Assembly (NCBI GenBank): GCA_910575495.1
Contig: CAJTFS010000005.1
Span: 106,595 to 170,594, forward strand
From: Bacteroidales bacterium
GTDB taxonomy: Bacteria > Bacteroidota > Bacteroidia > Bacteroidales > Rikenellaceae
DNA length: 64,000 nucleotides
Direction: 5' to 3'
Shown here: positions 8,686 to 17,869 of the stretch, piece by piece
Position numbering within the stretch: position 1 is the first letter of the stretch
Layout of the letters: every line of letters begins with the position of its first letter
The notes under the pieces: generated by a model
Seen by the model: only the letters and a program-made list of their open reading frames with translations
Told to the model about the DNA's origin: nothing
Databases searched by the model: none
Made by a program: the position numbers and the translations under genes

Positions 8686-9567
8686 ATGAAACACGCATAC
8701 GTATTTCCGGGTCAGGGCGCCCAAGCCGCAGGCATGGGCAAGGACCTCTACGACAATGTTCCCGCAGCCAAGGAGCTGTTCGAGAAAGCCAACGAAATCC
8801 TCGGATTCCGCATCACCGACATCATGTTCGCCGGTACGGACGAGGAGCTGAAACAGACCAAGGTCACGCAGCCCGCCGTCTTCCTCCACTCGGTCATCAT
8901 GGCCAAAGCCCTGGGCGTGAAGCCCGACGCCGTAGCCGGCCACTCGCTGGGCGAATTCTCGGCACTGGTGGTCAGCGGCGCCCTCTCGTTCGAGGACGGC
9001 CTGCGTCTCGTCTCGAAGCGCGCACAGGCCATGCAGGCCGCATGCGAGGCACAGCCCGGCACGATGGCCGCCGTCCTCGGTCTGGAGGACAGCACCGTCG
9101 AGGAGATCTGCGCATCGGTCGACGGCGTGGTCGTAGCCGCCAACTACAACTGCCCGGGTCAGCTGGTAATCTCGGGTGCCGTGGAAGCAGTCGACGCCGC
9201 CTGCGAGAAAGCCAAGGCCGCCGGAGCACGCCGCGCCCTGCGTCTGCCCGTGGGCGGTGCGTTCCACTCGCCGCTGATGGAGCCTGCCAAGCAGGAGCTC
9301 GAGAAGGCCATCGCCGAAGCACCGTTCCAGACCCCGACGTGCCCCATTTACCAGAATGTGGACGCCAAACCCTACACCGACCCCGCGCAGATCAAGGCCA
9401 ACCTGATCGCCCAGCTGACGGCTCCCGTGCGCTGGACCTACATCGTCAAGCAGATGCTGGCCGACGGCGTGACCGAGTTCACCGAACTGGGCCCCGGCAC
9501 CGTGCTTCAGGGCTTGATCCGCAAGGTCGACGCCAACGCAACGGTCGATTCGAAATCGACGCTGTAA
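8686..9567 (+). CDS. fabD: Malonyl-CoA:ACP transacylase
   Basis: Moves malonyl from CoA to acyl carrier protein at the entry to fatty acid synthesis. 293 residues, one alpha/beta hydrolase-like domain. The nucleophile elbow GHSLGEFSAL places the catalytic Ser at 87; GAFHSPLMEP places the catalytic His at 194. The N-terminus YVFPGQGAQAAGMG is typical. The gene stands alone, with its own -7 box and a very strong terminator, not in a fab cluster. Confidence 0.96.
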   Translation: MKHAYVFPGQGAQAAGMGKDLYDNVPAAKELFEKANEILGFRITDIMFAGTDEELKQTKVTQPAVFLHSVIMAKALGVKPDAVAGHSLGEFSALVVSGALSFEDGLRLVSKRAQAMQAACEAQPGTMAAVLGLEDSTVEEICASVDGVVVAANYNCPGQLVISGAVEAVDAACEKAKAAGARRALRLPVGGAFHSPLMEPAKQELEKAIAEAPFQTPTCPIYQNVDAKPYTDPAQIKANLIAQLTAPVRWTYIVKQMLADGVTEFTELGPGTVLQGLIRKVDANATVDSKSTL

Positions 9568-9592
9568 GTCGGACGAACGTTCGCTATAGATG

Positions 9593-9624
9593 AAAAGTCC
9601 CGGGTCGCGACCCGGGACTTTTTT
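9593..9624 (+). terminator. Strong terminator after fabD
   Basis: An uninterrupted inverted repeat (AAAAGTCCCGGGTCG with its complement, 9593-9622) ends in six Ts. The centre GGGTCGCGACCC is shared with the terminator at 13504-13536. Confidence 0.95.
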
Positions 9625-9735
9625 GCAGTATGCAGGCAGCGCCATCCCGCCCCCTTTCAGCCACTCCGGCAAAAGTTCTTCGCCGACACACTGGGAATAC
9701 CGCACACTTTGTTTAACTTTGTCGGAGCAACTTCA

Positions 9736-10443
9736 CACCCGGAGTGACAGGGACCAAGGTTCCTTGCAGACTCGTTTTCCCGCCCCGACAATGTTTCAGA
9801 CACACTTGATGCGGGCTCGATTGTTTTTTCGGAAAACGGTCTCGTCAGCGTGGTTCGTAGATTCAGCAGTCCGCTGGCGGCGTAATGGCGCGGGAGGATT
9901 ACGGAAAATTGTTTTTTGTTGTTCGGCGTTTTTAGTTAGCAGCCGCCCGGTTTTGACAGAGGTGTTAGAGATGTCCTCGTGCCGAAGCCAGCGGGGCGAG
10001 TGTCTGCGAGCCTCCGCAGGGCGGGGCTTCGGCTCGCACGGCTGAACGCCGGTATTTAGCTCTGCAAGCTGCGACCGCCCCGAACATCTTTTCTCTTTAC
10101 CCCCTCGCGTTGCCGCCAGTTGCATATTCCAGTCTGCCGCGGAGCTGGTAAGAATTCAAAATGCAAAATGCAAAATGCACAATTATGGCAAGCATGTCCC
10201 GCAGGATCTGTTCTCTTTCTGATACGGAAGACTTTGCGCCCGGGGCCGGCTCGCGCTGAAAGCGCGACCCCCGCAGCCGGCCCGGGCGAGCACACGAAGA
10301 AGGAATACTGCCGATTAATAGATTCTTCGGCTTCGCCTCAGAATGACAACGGTGGGATCGAACTCTCGAAGAGAATCTATTAATTGTGAATTTTGCATTC
10401 TGAATTGTGAATTGAACTTGTTCCCTCTCTGCCGCATTCCTCA
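9736..10443 (+). repeat. Composite repeat A, upstream scaffold
   Basis: No gene. Blocks shared with three other gaps occur in the same order. CCCGGAGTGACAGG is near 9738. GTAGATTCAGCAGTCCGCTG starts at 9857 and is part of a segment of about 40 bp nearly identical to 22321-22360. A segment of about 130 bp (10015-10145; CTTCGGCTCGCACGGCTGA...CCAGTCTGCCGCGGAG) recurs at 22600-22730. A GC-rich palindromic block (GGGGCCGGCTCGCGCTGAAA, near 10241) recurs near 23001. A short tag (AGATTCTTCGGCTTCGCCTC...) is near 10320. Confidence 0.7.
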
Positions 10444-10664
10444 TAGCGATTGCTTCACAGCGCCTGCTGCGGGCTACCGCACCCGGGATTCGGGAGGTTT
10501 GGCGAGTGTCGGCGTGAACGGTCGTTGTTGGTCCTCTTCGCCTCTTGCCAGCGGTTCTGCTCTGGCGGCCAGCATCTGGGAACAGCCCGATCGCGTAAGC
10601 CCGCTTCCGGGCGACTATCGGCCGTACGGTTTTCCCGTGCGCTGCGTCCAAGCATCTACGGGAG
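10444..10664 (+). pseudogene. Orphan FISUMP / variable-region cassette A
   Basis: Encodes only the C-terminal end of a FISUMP-type, C-type-lectin-like domain: AAGYRTRDSGGL, then CWSSSPLASGS, then YGFPVRCVQAST. There is no start codon with a ribosome-binding site, no signal peptide and no N-terminal domain. The same edge sequences (GCGATTGCT...GCGGGCTACCGC and TCCCGTGCGCTGCGTCCAAG) occur in cassettes B, C and D, while the middle differs. The end overlaps the 3' end of queG (10656) on the other strand. It could be a silent donor cassette, a remote diversity-generating-retroelement target, or decay. Confidence 0.6.
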
Positions 10665-11579
10665 TTGTTTTTCGTTTTTCAGAACATTGCGGCGTATGCG
10701 CTGCAATCCGCTGCGGGTGAGCGGCGTGGCGGCGAAGCGCCGCATGAACTCCTCCTCGTCCAGCGCAAGCCATTCGGCCGGCGTCATGGCCGCCGGATCG
10801 AAAAGCGGATCGAAAGCCCGGTTGGCATGCAAGGGTGCTTTCCGGTTGTAGGGACAGCAGCTTTGGCACTCGTCGCACCCGAAGACCCAGCCGTGCAGCT
10901 CCGCCTCGCCGGCCGGCTCGCGCTCGATGGTGCGGCAGGAAATGCAACGCCCCGCGTCGATCATGCGCGAAGTCCCGACGGCACCCGCCGGGCAGCTGTC
11001 GATGCAGTTGCGGCAGGTACCGCAGCCGGCTCCCTCCAGCGGAGTGTCGTAGCTGTCGGCCTCGTCGCACAACAGCAGTTCGCCCAGCAGCACATAGCTG
11101 CCCAGCCCCGGCGTCACCAGCAGCGACTGCCGTCCGATCCATCCCAGACCCGCCTCGACGGCCAGTTGTTTCTCGGCCAAGGGCGCCGTATCGACGAACA
11201 GCCGCCCCCGGAGCTGCGGATCGAGCGCTTTCAGCCCGTCGAACAGCCGTTGCAGCATCTCCCTGATCGTCGTATGGTAGTCGCGGGTGCAGGCATAGGA
11301 CGCGATGCGCGCCCGATGGCCGGACGGATAGCCGTCGCCCGCGCGATTCTTGTAGCTCACGGCGCAGACCACCGCCGTACGCGCCCCCTCGACCAACAGC
11401 CGGGGATCGAAACGCTTCGCGACGTTGCGCTCCATGTAGCCCAGCGAAGCCTGACAACCCGCCGCCAGCCACCCGCGGAAGCGGCGCTCGTTGTCGGCCA
11501 GCGGACGGCACGCTGCCACCCCGCAGAGATCGAACCCCGCTTCGGCGGCAAGTTTTTTGATGGTCTCCCGGACAAGCAT
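10656..11579 (-). CDS. queG: Epoxyqueuosine reductase
   Basis: Reduces epoxyqueuosine to queuosine in tRNA (last step of queuosine synthesis), using cobalamin and two [4Fe-4S] clusters. 307 residues. An N-terminal cobalamin-binding domain (GFDLCGVAACRPL; conserved FVDTAPLAEKQLAVEAGLGW) is followed by a ferredoxin-like domain with CGTCRNCIDSCP, then CISC and CDECQSCCPYN. This arrangement is diagnostic of QueG. Start ATG 11579 gives a normal N-terminus. Its 3' end meets cassette A. It is transcribed divergently from the acyl-CoA ligase gene. Confidence 0.94.
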   Translation of the reverse strand: MLVRETIKKLAAEAGFDLCGVAACRPLADNERRFRGWLAAGCQASLGYMERNVAKRFDPRLLVEGARTAVVCAVSYKNRAGDGYPSGHRARIASYACTRDYHTTIREMLQRLFDGLKALDPQLRGRLFVDTAPLAEKQLAVEAGLGWIGRQSLLVTPGLGSYVLLGELLLCDEADSYDTPLEGAGCGTCRNCIDSCPAGAVGTSRMIDAGRCISCRTIEREPAGEAELHGWVFGCDECQSCCPYNRKAPLHANRAFDPLFDPAAMTPAEWLALDEEEFMRRFAATPLTRSGLQRIRRNVLKNEKQLP

Positions 11580-11624
11580 ATCGATATTTTGCGCTAAAAA
11601 TAGTGATTTTTAACCGGAAATTCG

Positions 11625-11632
11625 TAAGTTTG
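11625..11632 (+). promoter_or_regulatory. -7 box for the acyl-CoA ligase gene
   Basis: TAAGTTTG in the divergent queG/ligase gap. Transcription would begin around 11640, leaving too little leader for the ATG at 11647 and favouring ATG 11680. Confidence 0.65.
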
Positions 11633-11679
11633 CAACGAACTTTTGCATGTCCGCGGGCATGTACCAAAAGCGAAACGTT

Positions 11680-13392
11680 ATGACATTCAATACACTTGGC
11701 GAACTGGTACGCAACAGCGTGGAGCAGTTTGCGCCGCGCGTGGCCTTTTCGATGTTCGAGGGCGACGACGTAACCTACGCCGAAGCGGGCCGCCGCATCG
11801 AGAAGGTCCGGGAGATACTCACCGGTGCGGGCCTCTCGGCCGGCGACAAAGTGGCCCTGCTGAGCAGCAGCATGCCCAACTGGGGCATCTGCTACTTCGC
11901 CGTCACCTCAGCCGGCATGACCGTCGTGCCCATCCTGCCCGACTTCTCGGGCGAAGAGCTCGACATGATCATCGGCCACTCCGAAGCCAAGGCCCTGCTG
12001 GTCTCCGACAAACTCTTCACCAAGCTATCCAAAAGCACCATCGAACGGCTCAACGTCGTGGTCCGCACCAAGAATCTGGGCATCATCTCCCAGCATGTCC
12101 ACGGCCAGGGAACCGTCGCCGAGCCCAAGCCCGACGACCTGGCCGCCATCATCTACACCTCGGGCACCACGTCGAAGCCCAAGGGCGTCATGCTCACCCA
12201 CGCGGCGCTCTGCGCCCAGGTGCGGCTCTCGTCGTCGATCTTCCCCATCGACGGCAACGACGTCTTCCTCTCGGTGCTTCCCCTGTCGCACACCTACGAG
12301 TGCTCGATCGGCTTGATCTACCCCTTCTCCATGGGTTCGCGCGTAGTCTACATGGATCGCCCGCCCACGGCTTCGGCGCTGATGCCGGCCCTGCGTTCGG
12401 TGCGCCCCACGGTGATGCTCATCGTGCCGCTGATCATCGAGAAGATCTACCGCCACCAGGTGCTGGCCAAGTTCAACTCCACCCGTTTCTGGCGCCTGCT
12501 CTACCGCATCGGCTTCACGCGCCGCTACCTCCACCGCGTCGCCGGCAAGAAGCTGATGAAACTCTTCGGCAGACGCCTGCGCTTCCTCGGCATCGGAGGT
12601 TCCAAGCTCGATTCGCAGGCCGAGAAGTTCCTGCTCGAATCGGGCGTTCCCTATGCCATCGGTTACGGACTCACGGAAACCGCCCCGCTGCTGGCCGGCG
12701 CCGCACCCTCGCAGGTGCGTCTGGGTTCGACCGGCCCCCAGGCTCCGGGCGTGACGCTGCGGCTCGAAAACATCAACCCCGAGACGCGGCAGGGCGAAAT
12801 CGTGGCCAAGACCCCGAGCATCATGCTGGGCTACTATAAGAATCCCGAAGCCACGGCCGAGGTCTTCACCGCCGACGGCTGGTTCCGCACGGGCGACCTG
12901 GGCGAGTTCGACGAGGATGGCTGGCTCTACATCAAGGGACGTCTCAAGAACATGATCGTCGGCCCCTGCGGCGAGAACATCTATCCCGAGGACATCGAAA
13001 GCGTGCTCAATTCGCACGTCTGCATCGCCGACTCGATCGTCACCGAACAGGAGGGGCGTCTGGTGGCTCTCGTGCACTTCAACCGCGACGAGATCGAAGC
13101 CATGATCGACGACTGGCGCGACGAGTGGAACACCAAGAAAGAGGCCTGGGAAGCCAAGACCGAACAGCTCAAGAAAGAGATCATGGATTTCGTCAACGCC
13201 AAGGTCAGCCGCTTCTCGCGCATCTCCGAGGTCGTGGAGGAGAAGGAGGAGTTCATCAAGACCCCCACGCAGAAGATCAAACGGTTCCTCTACAACCGCA
13301 ACAAGAAAGGCACCGACAATCCGGGCGCCGAAACCAACGGTTCGCCGGCAACCACCGACAGCGCAGCCCCCGCGAACAACACGGAAGCATAG
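11680..13392 (+). CDS. Long-chain fatty acid-CoA ligase (AMP-forming)
   Basis: Activates a fatty acid with ATP to acyl-AMP and then acyl-CoA; a soluble or membrane-associated member of the ANL superfamily. About 570 residues from ATG 11680. Motifs in order: P-loop YTSGTTSKPKGVMLTH, adenylate motif GYGLTETAPLLAG, the hinge region DGWFRTGDLGEFDEDG and IKGRLKNMIV, then the C-terminal lysine region TPTQKIKRFLYN. A charged helix (EEWNTKKEAWEAKTEQLKKE-like) and a low-complexity tail rich in Ala, Thr and Asn close the protein. The ATG at 11647 is rejected because it is too close to the -7 box. A strong terminator follows. Confidence 0.92.
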   Translation: MTFNTLGELVRNSVEQFAPRVAFSMFEGDDVTYAEAGRRIEKVREILTGAGLSAGDKVALLSSSMPNWGICYFAVTSAGMTVVPILPDFSGEELDMIIGHSEAKALLVSDKLFTKLSKSTIERLNVVVRTKNLGIISQHVHGQGTVAEPKPDDLAAIIYTSGTTSKPKGVMLTHAALCAQVRLSSSIFPIDGNDVFLSVLPLSHTYECSIGLIYPFSMGSRVVYMDRPPTASALMPALRSVRPTVMLIVPLIIEKIYRHQVLAKFNSTRFWRLLYRIGFTRRYLHRVAGKKLMKLFGRRLRFLGIGGSKLDSQAEKFLLESGVPYAIGYGLTETAPLLAGAAPSQVRLGSTGPQAPGVTLRLENINPETRQGEIVAKTPSIMLGYYKNPEATAEVFTADGWFRTGDLGEFDEDGWLYIKGRLKNMIVGPCGENIYPEDIESVLNSHVCIADSIVTEQEGRLVALVHFNRDEIEAMIDDWRDEWNTKKEAWEAKTEQLKKEIMDFVNAKVSRFSRISEVVEEKEEFIKTPTQKIKRFLYNRNKKGTDNPGAETNGSPATTDSAAPANNTEA

Positions 13393-13503
13393 CGCACCGC
13401 ACAGGGCGGGAAAACACCGAGAGCCGGACGGGAACAAGGCACCGGAAGGCGGCTGCCCGAACACCCCGGCGCCGCCGGATAGGGTTGCCGCCCGAAAAGA
13501 CCG

Positions 13504-13536
13504 AAGGCGAAGGGTCGCGACCCTTCGCCTTTTTTC
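13504..13536 (+). terminator. Strong terminator after the acyl-CoA ligase
   Basis: A perfect inverted repeat AAGGCGAAGGGTCG/CGACCCTTCGCCTT (13504-13531) runs into Ts. It shares the core GGGTCGCGACCC with the fabD terminator. Confidence 0.95.
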
Positions 13537-13760
13537 GCGATCCCGCCCAGTTGCAGTCGCCTGCAACTCGAACAGATGCCGCCGGGTTTCCCATTTCGGC
13601 ATTCAGCAACGAGAACCTGCCGCCGCAAGAAACCCCGAACAGGCCCGAACGAATCCGGACGACCCGGACGACCCGGAACCCGAGGCCCGGACACACCATA
13701 GGCCCCGGCGGCAACCTCCGTCCTGAAAACAATGCACCCTGCACTTCGAAAAAGCAGTTT

Positions 13761-13907
13761 CCGACCCGGAGTGACGCAGGCCAAGGTCCGCGTCAGCGCG
13801 GTCGAGTAGATTCAGCAATCCGCCGTCAGTGCCGACCCGCGCACCCGGCTTTGCATCCCAGTCTGTGCCGGAGACCCGCCCCAACGCTTCTCCGGCAGAT
13901 TCATCCC
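13761..13907 (+). repeat. Composite repeat B, upstream scaffold
   Basis: The shortest copy of the composite element. CCCGGAGTGACGCAGGCCAAG (near 13765) is followed by GTAGATTCAGCAATCCGCC (13806) and GCATCCCAGTCTGTGCCGGA (13851), directly before cassette B. No tags are inserted, so it may show the minimal layout. Bases 13537-13760 hold no recognisable gene. Confidence 0.65.
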
Positions 13908-14125
13908 AGCGATTGCTCTATACATCTGCTACGGGCTACCGCACCCGTGACGAGGGAGTCCTGACGGAAACCGGCACGAACGGCTACGCCTGGTGCTCGT
14001 CGCCCCACGCCTCCGGGAGTGTCTCGCCGGGCGGTCTGAACTTCAACTCGGACAACGTCAACCCGTTGAATGGCTTCTCGGGCCGCGCGCTGGGTTTTCC
14101 CGTGCGCTGCGTCCAGCATCTACGA
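13908..14125 (+). pseudogene. Orphan FISUMP / variable-region cassette B
   Basis: Reads SATGYRTRDEGVL, WCSSPHASGSVS, LNFNSDNVNPLNG, LGFPVRCVQ. This is the copy closest to a typical FISUMP C-terminus, including the NFNSDNVNP strand. One A is missing after GCGTCC compared with copies A, C and D, so the frame changes straight after CVQ (HLRLLF instead of AS). No N-terminal part is present. Confidence 0.6.
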
Positions 14126-14163
14126 CTGCTTTTCGCTGTTTTTCATGCACGCCCGACCCGGCG

Positions 14164-14739
14164 TCAGCGGATCGAATAGGTGCGCAGTTCGCGCACGAGG
14201 AGCTTTTCGCGCCCGCCGACAAGCCGGTCGACCAGTGCGTGGAACCGCGGCGAATGGTCGTGGTGAACGGTGTGGCAGAGCTCGTGGATGATGACGAAAT
14301 CACGCAGATGCTCGGGCAAAGTCATCAAAAAGATACTCAGCGAGATGCTGCCCTTTCCCGAACAACTCCCCCACTTCGAACGGGCCGCCCGGACGGTCAT
14401 CTTCGCATACCGCAGTCCCGTCTGCCGGGCCAGCCGCTCGATGCGCCGGGGCAGGTCGGCTTTTGCGGCGCGGCGGAGTTGTTCGATGCGGAGTTTCTCC
14501 TGCTCGGGCGGAAGTGCCGGCGGGAGTGCTGCACGGCGGGCCGCAAGACGCTCGCGGACGCCCTCGATCCACTCCGCTTTCTCCTCAAGAAAGGCCAGGG
14601 CCCGCTGTCGCGAGACCCCGCGCGGGAACGAAACCCGCACGGTCCCTGCCGCCTGCACCCGGATGGCGATGCGCCGGGCCCGCGGCGACTGCGACAGAGT
14701 CACCTCGCCCAGCCGCGGATGGTCGAAGACGGAAGTCAT
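14164..14739 (-). CDS. YgjP-family zinc metallopeptidase-like protein
   Basis: 191 residues of the YgjP / DUF45 family. The C-terminal half has the zinc motif HELCH followed by HHDHSPRFHALVD. Upstream is the family signature SKWGSCSGKGSISLS, and the N-terminus has the short beta region (ARRIAIRVQAAGTVRVSFP) usual for the family. Its ATG overlaps the stop codon of the DUF4153 gene (ATGA at 14736-14739), so the two are translationally coupled. The natural substrate is not established for this family. Confidence 0.88.
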   Translation of the reverse strand: MTSVFDHPRLGEVTLSQSPRARRIAIRVQAAGTVRVSFPRGVSRQRALAFLEEKAEWIEGVRERLAARRAALPPALPPEQEKLRIEQLRRAAKADLPRRIERLARQTGLRYAKMTVRAARSKWGSCSGKGSISLSIFLMTLPEHLRDFVIIHELCHTVHHDHSPRFHALVDRLVGGREKLLVRELRTYSIR

Positions 14740-16466
14740 CGGGTCATGACGACGTCGACCGCCAACTCGGAGATTCGCAATGTCGAATCGCTCCGTTCGA
14801 AGGCCGCCTTCTGAAAAACGATCAACAATTCGTCGTCGTTGTAAAACAGCAGGTCGTCCGCCGAATCGAGCAGCTTTTTTCCGCTCGGAATGCCAACGAT
14901 TCCCGCCCGCCGCAGCTGTGCGGCCAGCAGATCGGAGACTGCGATGCTCCGGTCGGGGTGCCGGCCGTCGAAGCGGAGGATAAGCGTATCGTTGCGGAAA
15001 CAATAGGAATAATCGCCTGCGGCATCGTCCCGCCAAAACATATCCCAGTCGGGATAGAGCGTCGAATAACCCTCGCACGGCACACGGCGCGAAGTCTGCA
15101 TCAGATAGATGTCTTCGGTGACGGTCGCGGTCGCGACCGCATCCTCCCAGCCGTAGACCACATAATCGCGTATCGGCTGCGGCACGGCTGCACGGATGGC
15201 GTCCATATCCGCCCCAAGACGGCGGAAAGCCGCCGTATCGCGCCACGCAATGTATTGCACCGACTCGTAGAAGCGACGGTAATCGGCCTTGAACGTCGTG
15301 TCGGCACCGAAGCGGTCGAGCCGCAACCGGCCGTCATGGTCGAGAAGCTGCAACTTCCCGGCGACCTGCATGGCGCGCCGCAGCTGCGAACGCACGGCCA
15401 CCCGCTCCGGCTGGAGAGCCGGCACATAGGCCAGCAGCGCAAAAAGCAAGAATCCTGCGGCGCAGACCCAACGGTAACGGCCCGAACGCCGCGCAAGGAA
15501 CAGCAGCACGCAAAAAGTCATCAACAGACCGCAGGCCACGAGCCACACGCGCGGCTCGGTGAACCCGTATTCGCCGACCCGCCGGGCGACGCCGATCCAG
15601 AAGAGAACCAGCGGAGGCAGCGCGACCAGGCTGAAACGGTCGAAAAACCAGCCGTACCGCCGCTTCTCCAGAACGAGCTGCAAGGCCTTGACGCACAGAG
15701 CCACGATGGTGAATCCGAAGACCAGATAAGCCACGCCGCCCTCGGGCAGCGACCGCGTGACGAGGATTTTGGCCGTATAGAGGTAGAGGATGGCCGTATA
15801 GATGAGCAGCGCCGGAGTCACGATGTAGTCCAGCAGTATTTCGAGGATGCGGTTGCCCTCGATCTCGGCATCGCGCCACCGTTCGGCCATCAACAGAAAG
15901 AGCGACGGCGCCACGAGCGACTCGCAGAAGATCAGCCCGTACATCCACACATGCTCGATCCAGCTGCCGCGGAGTCCGAAAATGTAGGTCGTCGAAAAGA
16001 GAATGGCGGCGAAAAGTCCCAGCGCGACGTTGGCGAAGAGCTCGGCCAGCAGGAGCGAACGCACCCAGATCATGGTGTCGGCCACGAAACGCTCGTTGCG
16101 GGCCGCACGGCGGCAAAGCAGCAACGCCAGCGGGGCGAGCACGCACAGCGTGACGAGGTATTGCGTCCCGCCGACCCAATCGTGCACGCCGCTCCACACC
16201 GAAAGCGGAATCAGGGGCATCCACGACACCCAATAGACCCTGCGCCACGGTCCCCGGCCGGCCAGCCGGTTGACGCTGAGCGCCAGCACGAAGAACAGCG
16301 GCACCACCGCCACCCGGGCATACCCCTGCGACCAGCCGGCCTCGTAGGCCGCGAACCACAAGACACAAGCGCAGAGCGCCAGAAGCAACTCCACCGGATA
16401 ATTCCGCACGACCTGCATCATTCCTTCGCGGAAGATGCGGAAACAATGTTTCAGATCGAATTTCAT
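14736..16466 (-). CDS. DUF4153 multi-pass membrane protein
   Basis: 576 residues from ATG 16466; a TTG 24 bases upstream is less likely. The first about 380 residues contain about ten hydrophobic segments, such as VELLLALCACVLWFAAYEAG, VAVVPLFFVLALSV and FLLFALLAYVPALQP. The last about 190 residues look soluble and probably extracytoplasmic (YRRFYESVQYIAWRD...). This layout is that of DUF4153 proteins found across Bacteroidota, whose function is not known. It is second in a likely operon rlmB - DUF4153 - YgjP: 45 bp after rlmB and overlapping YgjP by 4 bp. Confidence 0.8.
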   Translation of the reverse strand: MKFDLKHCFRIFREGMMQVVRNYPVELLLALCACVLWFAAYEAGWSQGYARVAVVPLFFVLALSVNRLAGRGPWRRVYWVSWMPLIPLSVWSGVHDWVGGTQYLVTLCVLAPLALLLCRRAARNERFVADTMIWVRSLLLAELFANVALGLFAAILFSTTYIFGLRGSWIEHVWMYGLIFCESLVAPSLFLLMAERWRDAEIEGNRILEILLDYIVTPALLIYTAILYLYTAKILVTRSLPEGGVAYLVFGFTIVALCVKALQLVLEKRRYGWFFDRFSLVALPPLVLFWIGVARRVGEYGFTEPRVWLVACGLLMTFCVLLFLARRSGRYRWVCAAGFLLFALLAYVPALQPERVAVRSQLRRAMQVAGKLQLLDHDGRLRLDRFGADTTFKADYRRFYESVQYIAWRDTAAFRRLGADMDAIRAAVPQPIRDYVVYGWEDAVATATVTEDIYLMQTSRRVPCEGYSTLYPDWDMFWRDDAAGDYSYCFRNDTLILRFDGRHPDRSIAVSDLLAAQLRRAGIVGIPSGKKLLDSADDLLFYNDDELLIVFQKAAFERSDSTLRISELAVDVVMTR

Positions 16467-16511
16467 GGGATCAATATTTATAAAAGCCAACCCGCGAAAG
16501 GCTGTTCATTA

Positions 16512-17258
16512 TTAGTGGATCCGCTGCCGCACGACCTCGAAAAGCATGACGGCGGCGGCCGCCGAGACGTTGAGCGACTCGATGTGGCCGATGAGCGGAA
16601 TGGCCAGCTGTTCGTCGCACATCTTGAGCACCTCTTTGGAGATTCCCGTGTCCTCGGCTCCCATGACGAGCACCGTAGGCTTGCGGAAATCGGCATCGTA
16701 GAGGAGTTTGCGGCTCTTCTCGGTCGCTGCGACGACCTGGAATCCCTCGCTCTGCAAGGTTTTGAGCGTGTTGCGCACCGAACCCACGCGGCACACCGGA
16801 ATCGTTGTCAGCGCTCCGGCTGACGAACGGATCGCTTCGGCGTTGACCGGCGCCGAGTTCTTCAGCGGTGCGATGAGTCCGTGGGCCCCGGCACACTCGG
16901 CCGAACGGGCGATGGCTCCGAAGTTGCGCACGTCGGTGACCCCGTCGAACAGCACGACGAGGGGCGTTTCGTCGTCGGGAACCCGTTCCAGGATGTCCGA
17001 CAGCTCAACATATTCGATCGCCGCCGTCTGCGCCACCACGCCCTGGTGGTTGCCGCGCGTAAGCCGGTTGAGTTTCTCGACGGGCACCTCCTGCCAGCGC
17101 AGGCGGTGGCGCGCGCAGAGGTCCTTCAACTCCTGCATCAGCTGCCCCTCGGCCCCCTTGCGGATGTAGAGCCGCTCGATCTGCCGGCCCGCCTCGATCG
17201 CTTCGGCCACAGGCCGGATGCCGAAAATAAGGTTGTTGTCCATATTATTATTGTTCAT
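16512..17258 (-). CDS. rlmB: 23S rRNA (guanosine-2'-O-)-methyltransferase
   Basis: SPOUT-class methyltransferase of the TrmH/RlmB family. The N-terminal about 80 residues form the substrate-binding domain (LIFGIRPVAEAIEAGRQIERLYI). The catalytic domain has motif 1 (TDVRNFGAIARSAECAGAHG), motif 2 (VLVMGAEDTGIS) and motif 3 (IPLIGHIESLNVSAAAAVML), which form the SAM knot. 248 residues is typical. The N-terminus MNNNNMDNN leaves the exact start (17258 or 17243) open. RlmB fits best; another TrmH-family rRNA or tRNA target is possible. Confidence 0.9.
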   Translation of the reverse strand: MNNNNMDNNLIFGIRPVAEAIEAGRQIERLYIRKGAEGQLMQELKDLCARHRLRWQEVPVEKLNRLTRGNHQGVVAQTAAIEYVELSDILERVPDDETPLVVLFDGVTDVRNFGAIARSAECAGAHGLIAPLKNSAPVNAEAIRSSAGALTTIPVCRVGSVRNTLKTLQSEGFQVVAATEKSRKLLYDADFRKPTVLVMGAEDTGISKEVLKMCDEQLAIPLIGHIESLNVSAAAAVMLFEVVRQRIH

Positions 17259-17283
17259 TTCATGCCGTTATCACTTCGTTGCC

Positions 17284-17577
17284 AACAGATTCTTCGCTTC
17301 GCTCAGAATGACAAAAAGTCACTCGGAATGGCAATATTACGTTTTGATTTTTTATCACGCTCTCACCTGTCATTCTGAGAAGCTCGCAACGAAGAACCTA
17401 TCATGCTGAGCAAATTATTCGGAATAACAAAAACATTTCAATTCTATTGTTTGTCCATGTCATTCTGAGGAGCCCGCGACGAAGAATCTTTTTATTATCT
17501 CCCGACAGATTCTTCGCTTCGCTCAGAATGACAGACTGATATGTCATTCTGAGAAGCCGCAGGCGACGAAGAATCTA
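17284..17577. repeat. Cluster of short inverted tag repeats (left of GIY-YIG)
   Basis: At least five copies in alternating orientation: AGATTCTTCGCTTCGCTCAG near 17288, GTCATTCTGAGAAGCTCGC near 17369, GTCATTCTGAGGAGCCCGC near 17459, AGATTCTTCGCTTCGCTCAG near 17508 and GTCATTCTGAGAAGCCGC at 17543. Each pairs CATTCTGAG with CGAAGAATCT around a short variable centre. The last copy supplies the TAG stop codon of the GIY-YIG gene. No gene lies in 17259-17574. Confidence 0.85.
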
Positions 17578-17868
17578 TCCGAACCACTCTTTCGCCAAGT
17601 CCTGCCGCTCCGGATTGAGCGAAGCGATCAACTCTTCCTTTTTCTTCCTCAACCACCCTTTTATCTCCTTTTCCCGGGCAATGGCATCCCGCACATTCGG
17701 ATATTCTTCATAATAAAGAAGCATATGGCAGCGATACCGCTTCGTAAAACCGGGTATTTCACCGCTTTTATGCTCCCGGACCCGTCTGATCAAATCATTC
17801 GTCATCCCGGCATACACCGCCCGACCGTTGGCGCTGCCCATCAAATATACAAAATAATGCCCGAACAT
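17575..17868 (-). CDS. GIY-YIG nuclease-domain protein (UPF0213/YhbQ-like)
   Basis: 97 residues, a stand-alone GIY-YIG domain. The two signature strands read YFVYLMGSANGRAVYAGMTN, followed by DLIRRVREHKSGEIPGFTKRY; the catalytic Arg (RRVREH) and the downstream Glu (YPNVRDAIAREKEIKGW) are present. Members of this small family are putative structure-specific nucleases. Inverted tag repeats bracket the gene: one ends 3 bp before the ATG and the other provides the stop codon, so the gene and tags look like one unit of about 354 bp. No promoter box is visible. Confidence 0.87.
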   Translation of the reverse strand: MFGHYFVYLMGSANGRAVYAGMTNDLIRRVREHKSGEIPGFTKRYRCHMLLYYEEYPNVRDAIAREKEIKGWLRKKKEELIASLNPERQDLAKEWFG

Positions 17869-17869
17869 A

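Noticed and set aside
12025..13602. 525-codon open frame on the - strand opposite the acyl-CoA ligase
   Set aside because: Antisense shadow; it also runs across a strong terminator.
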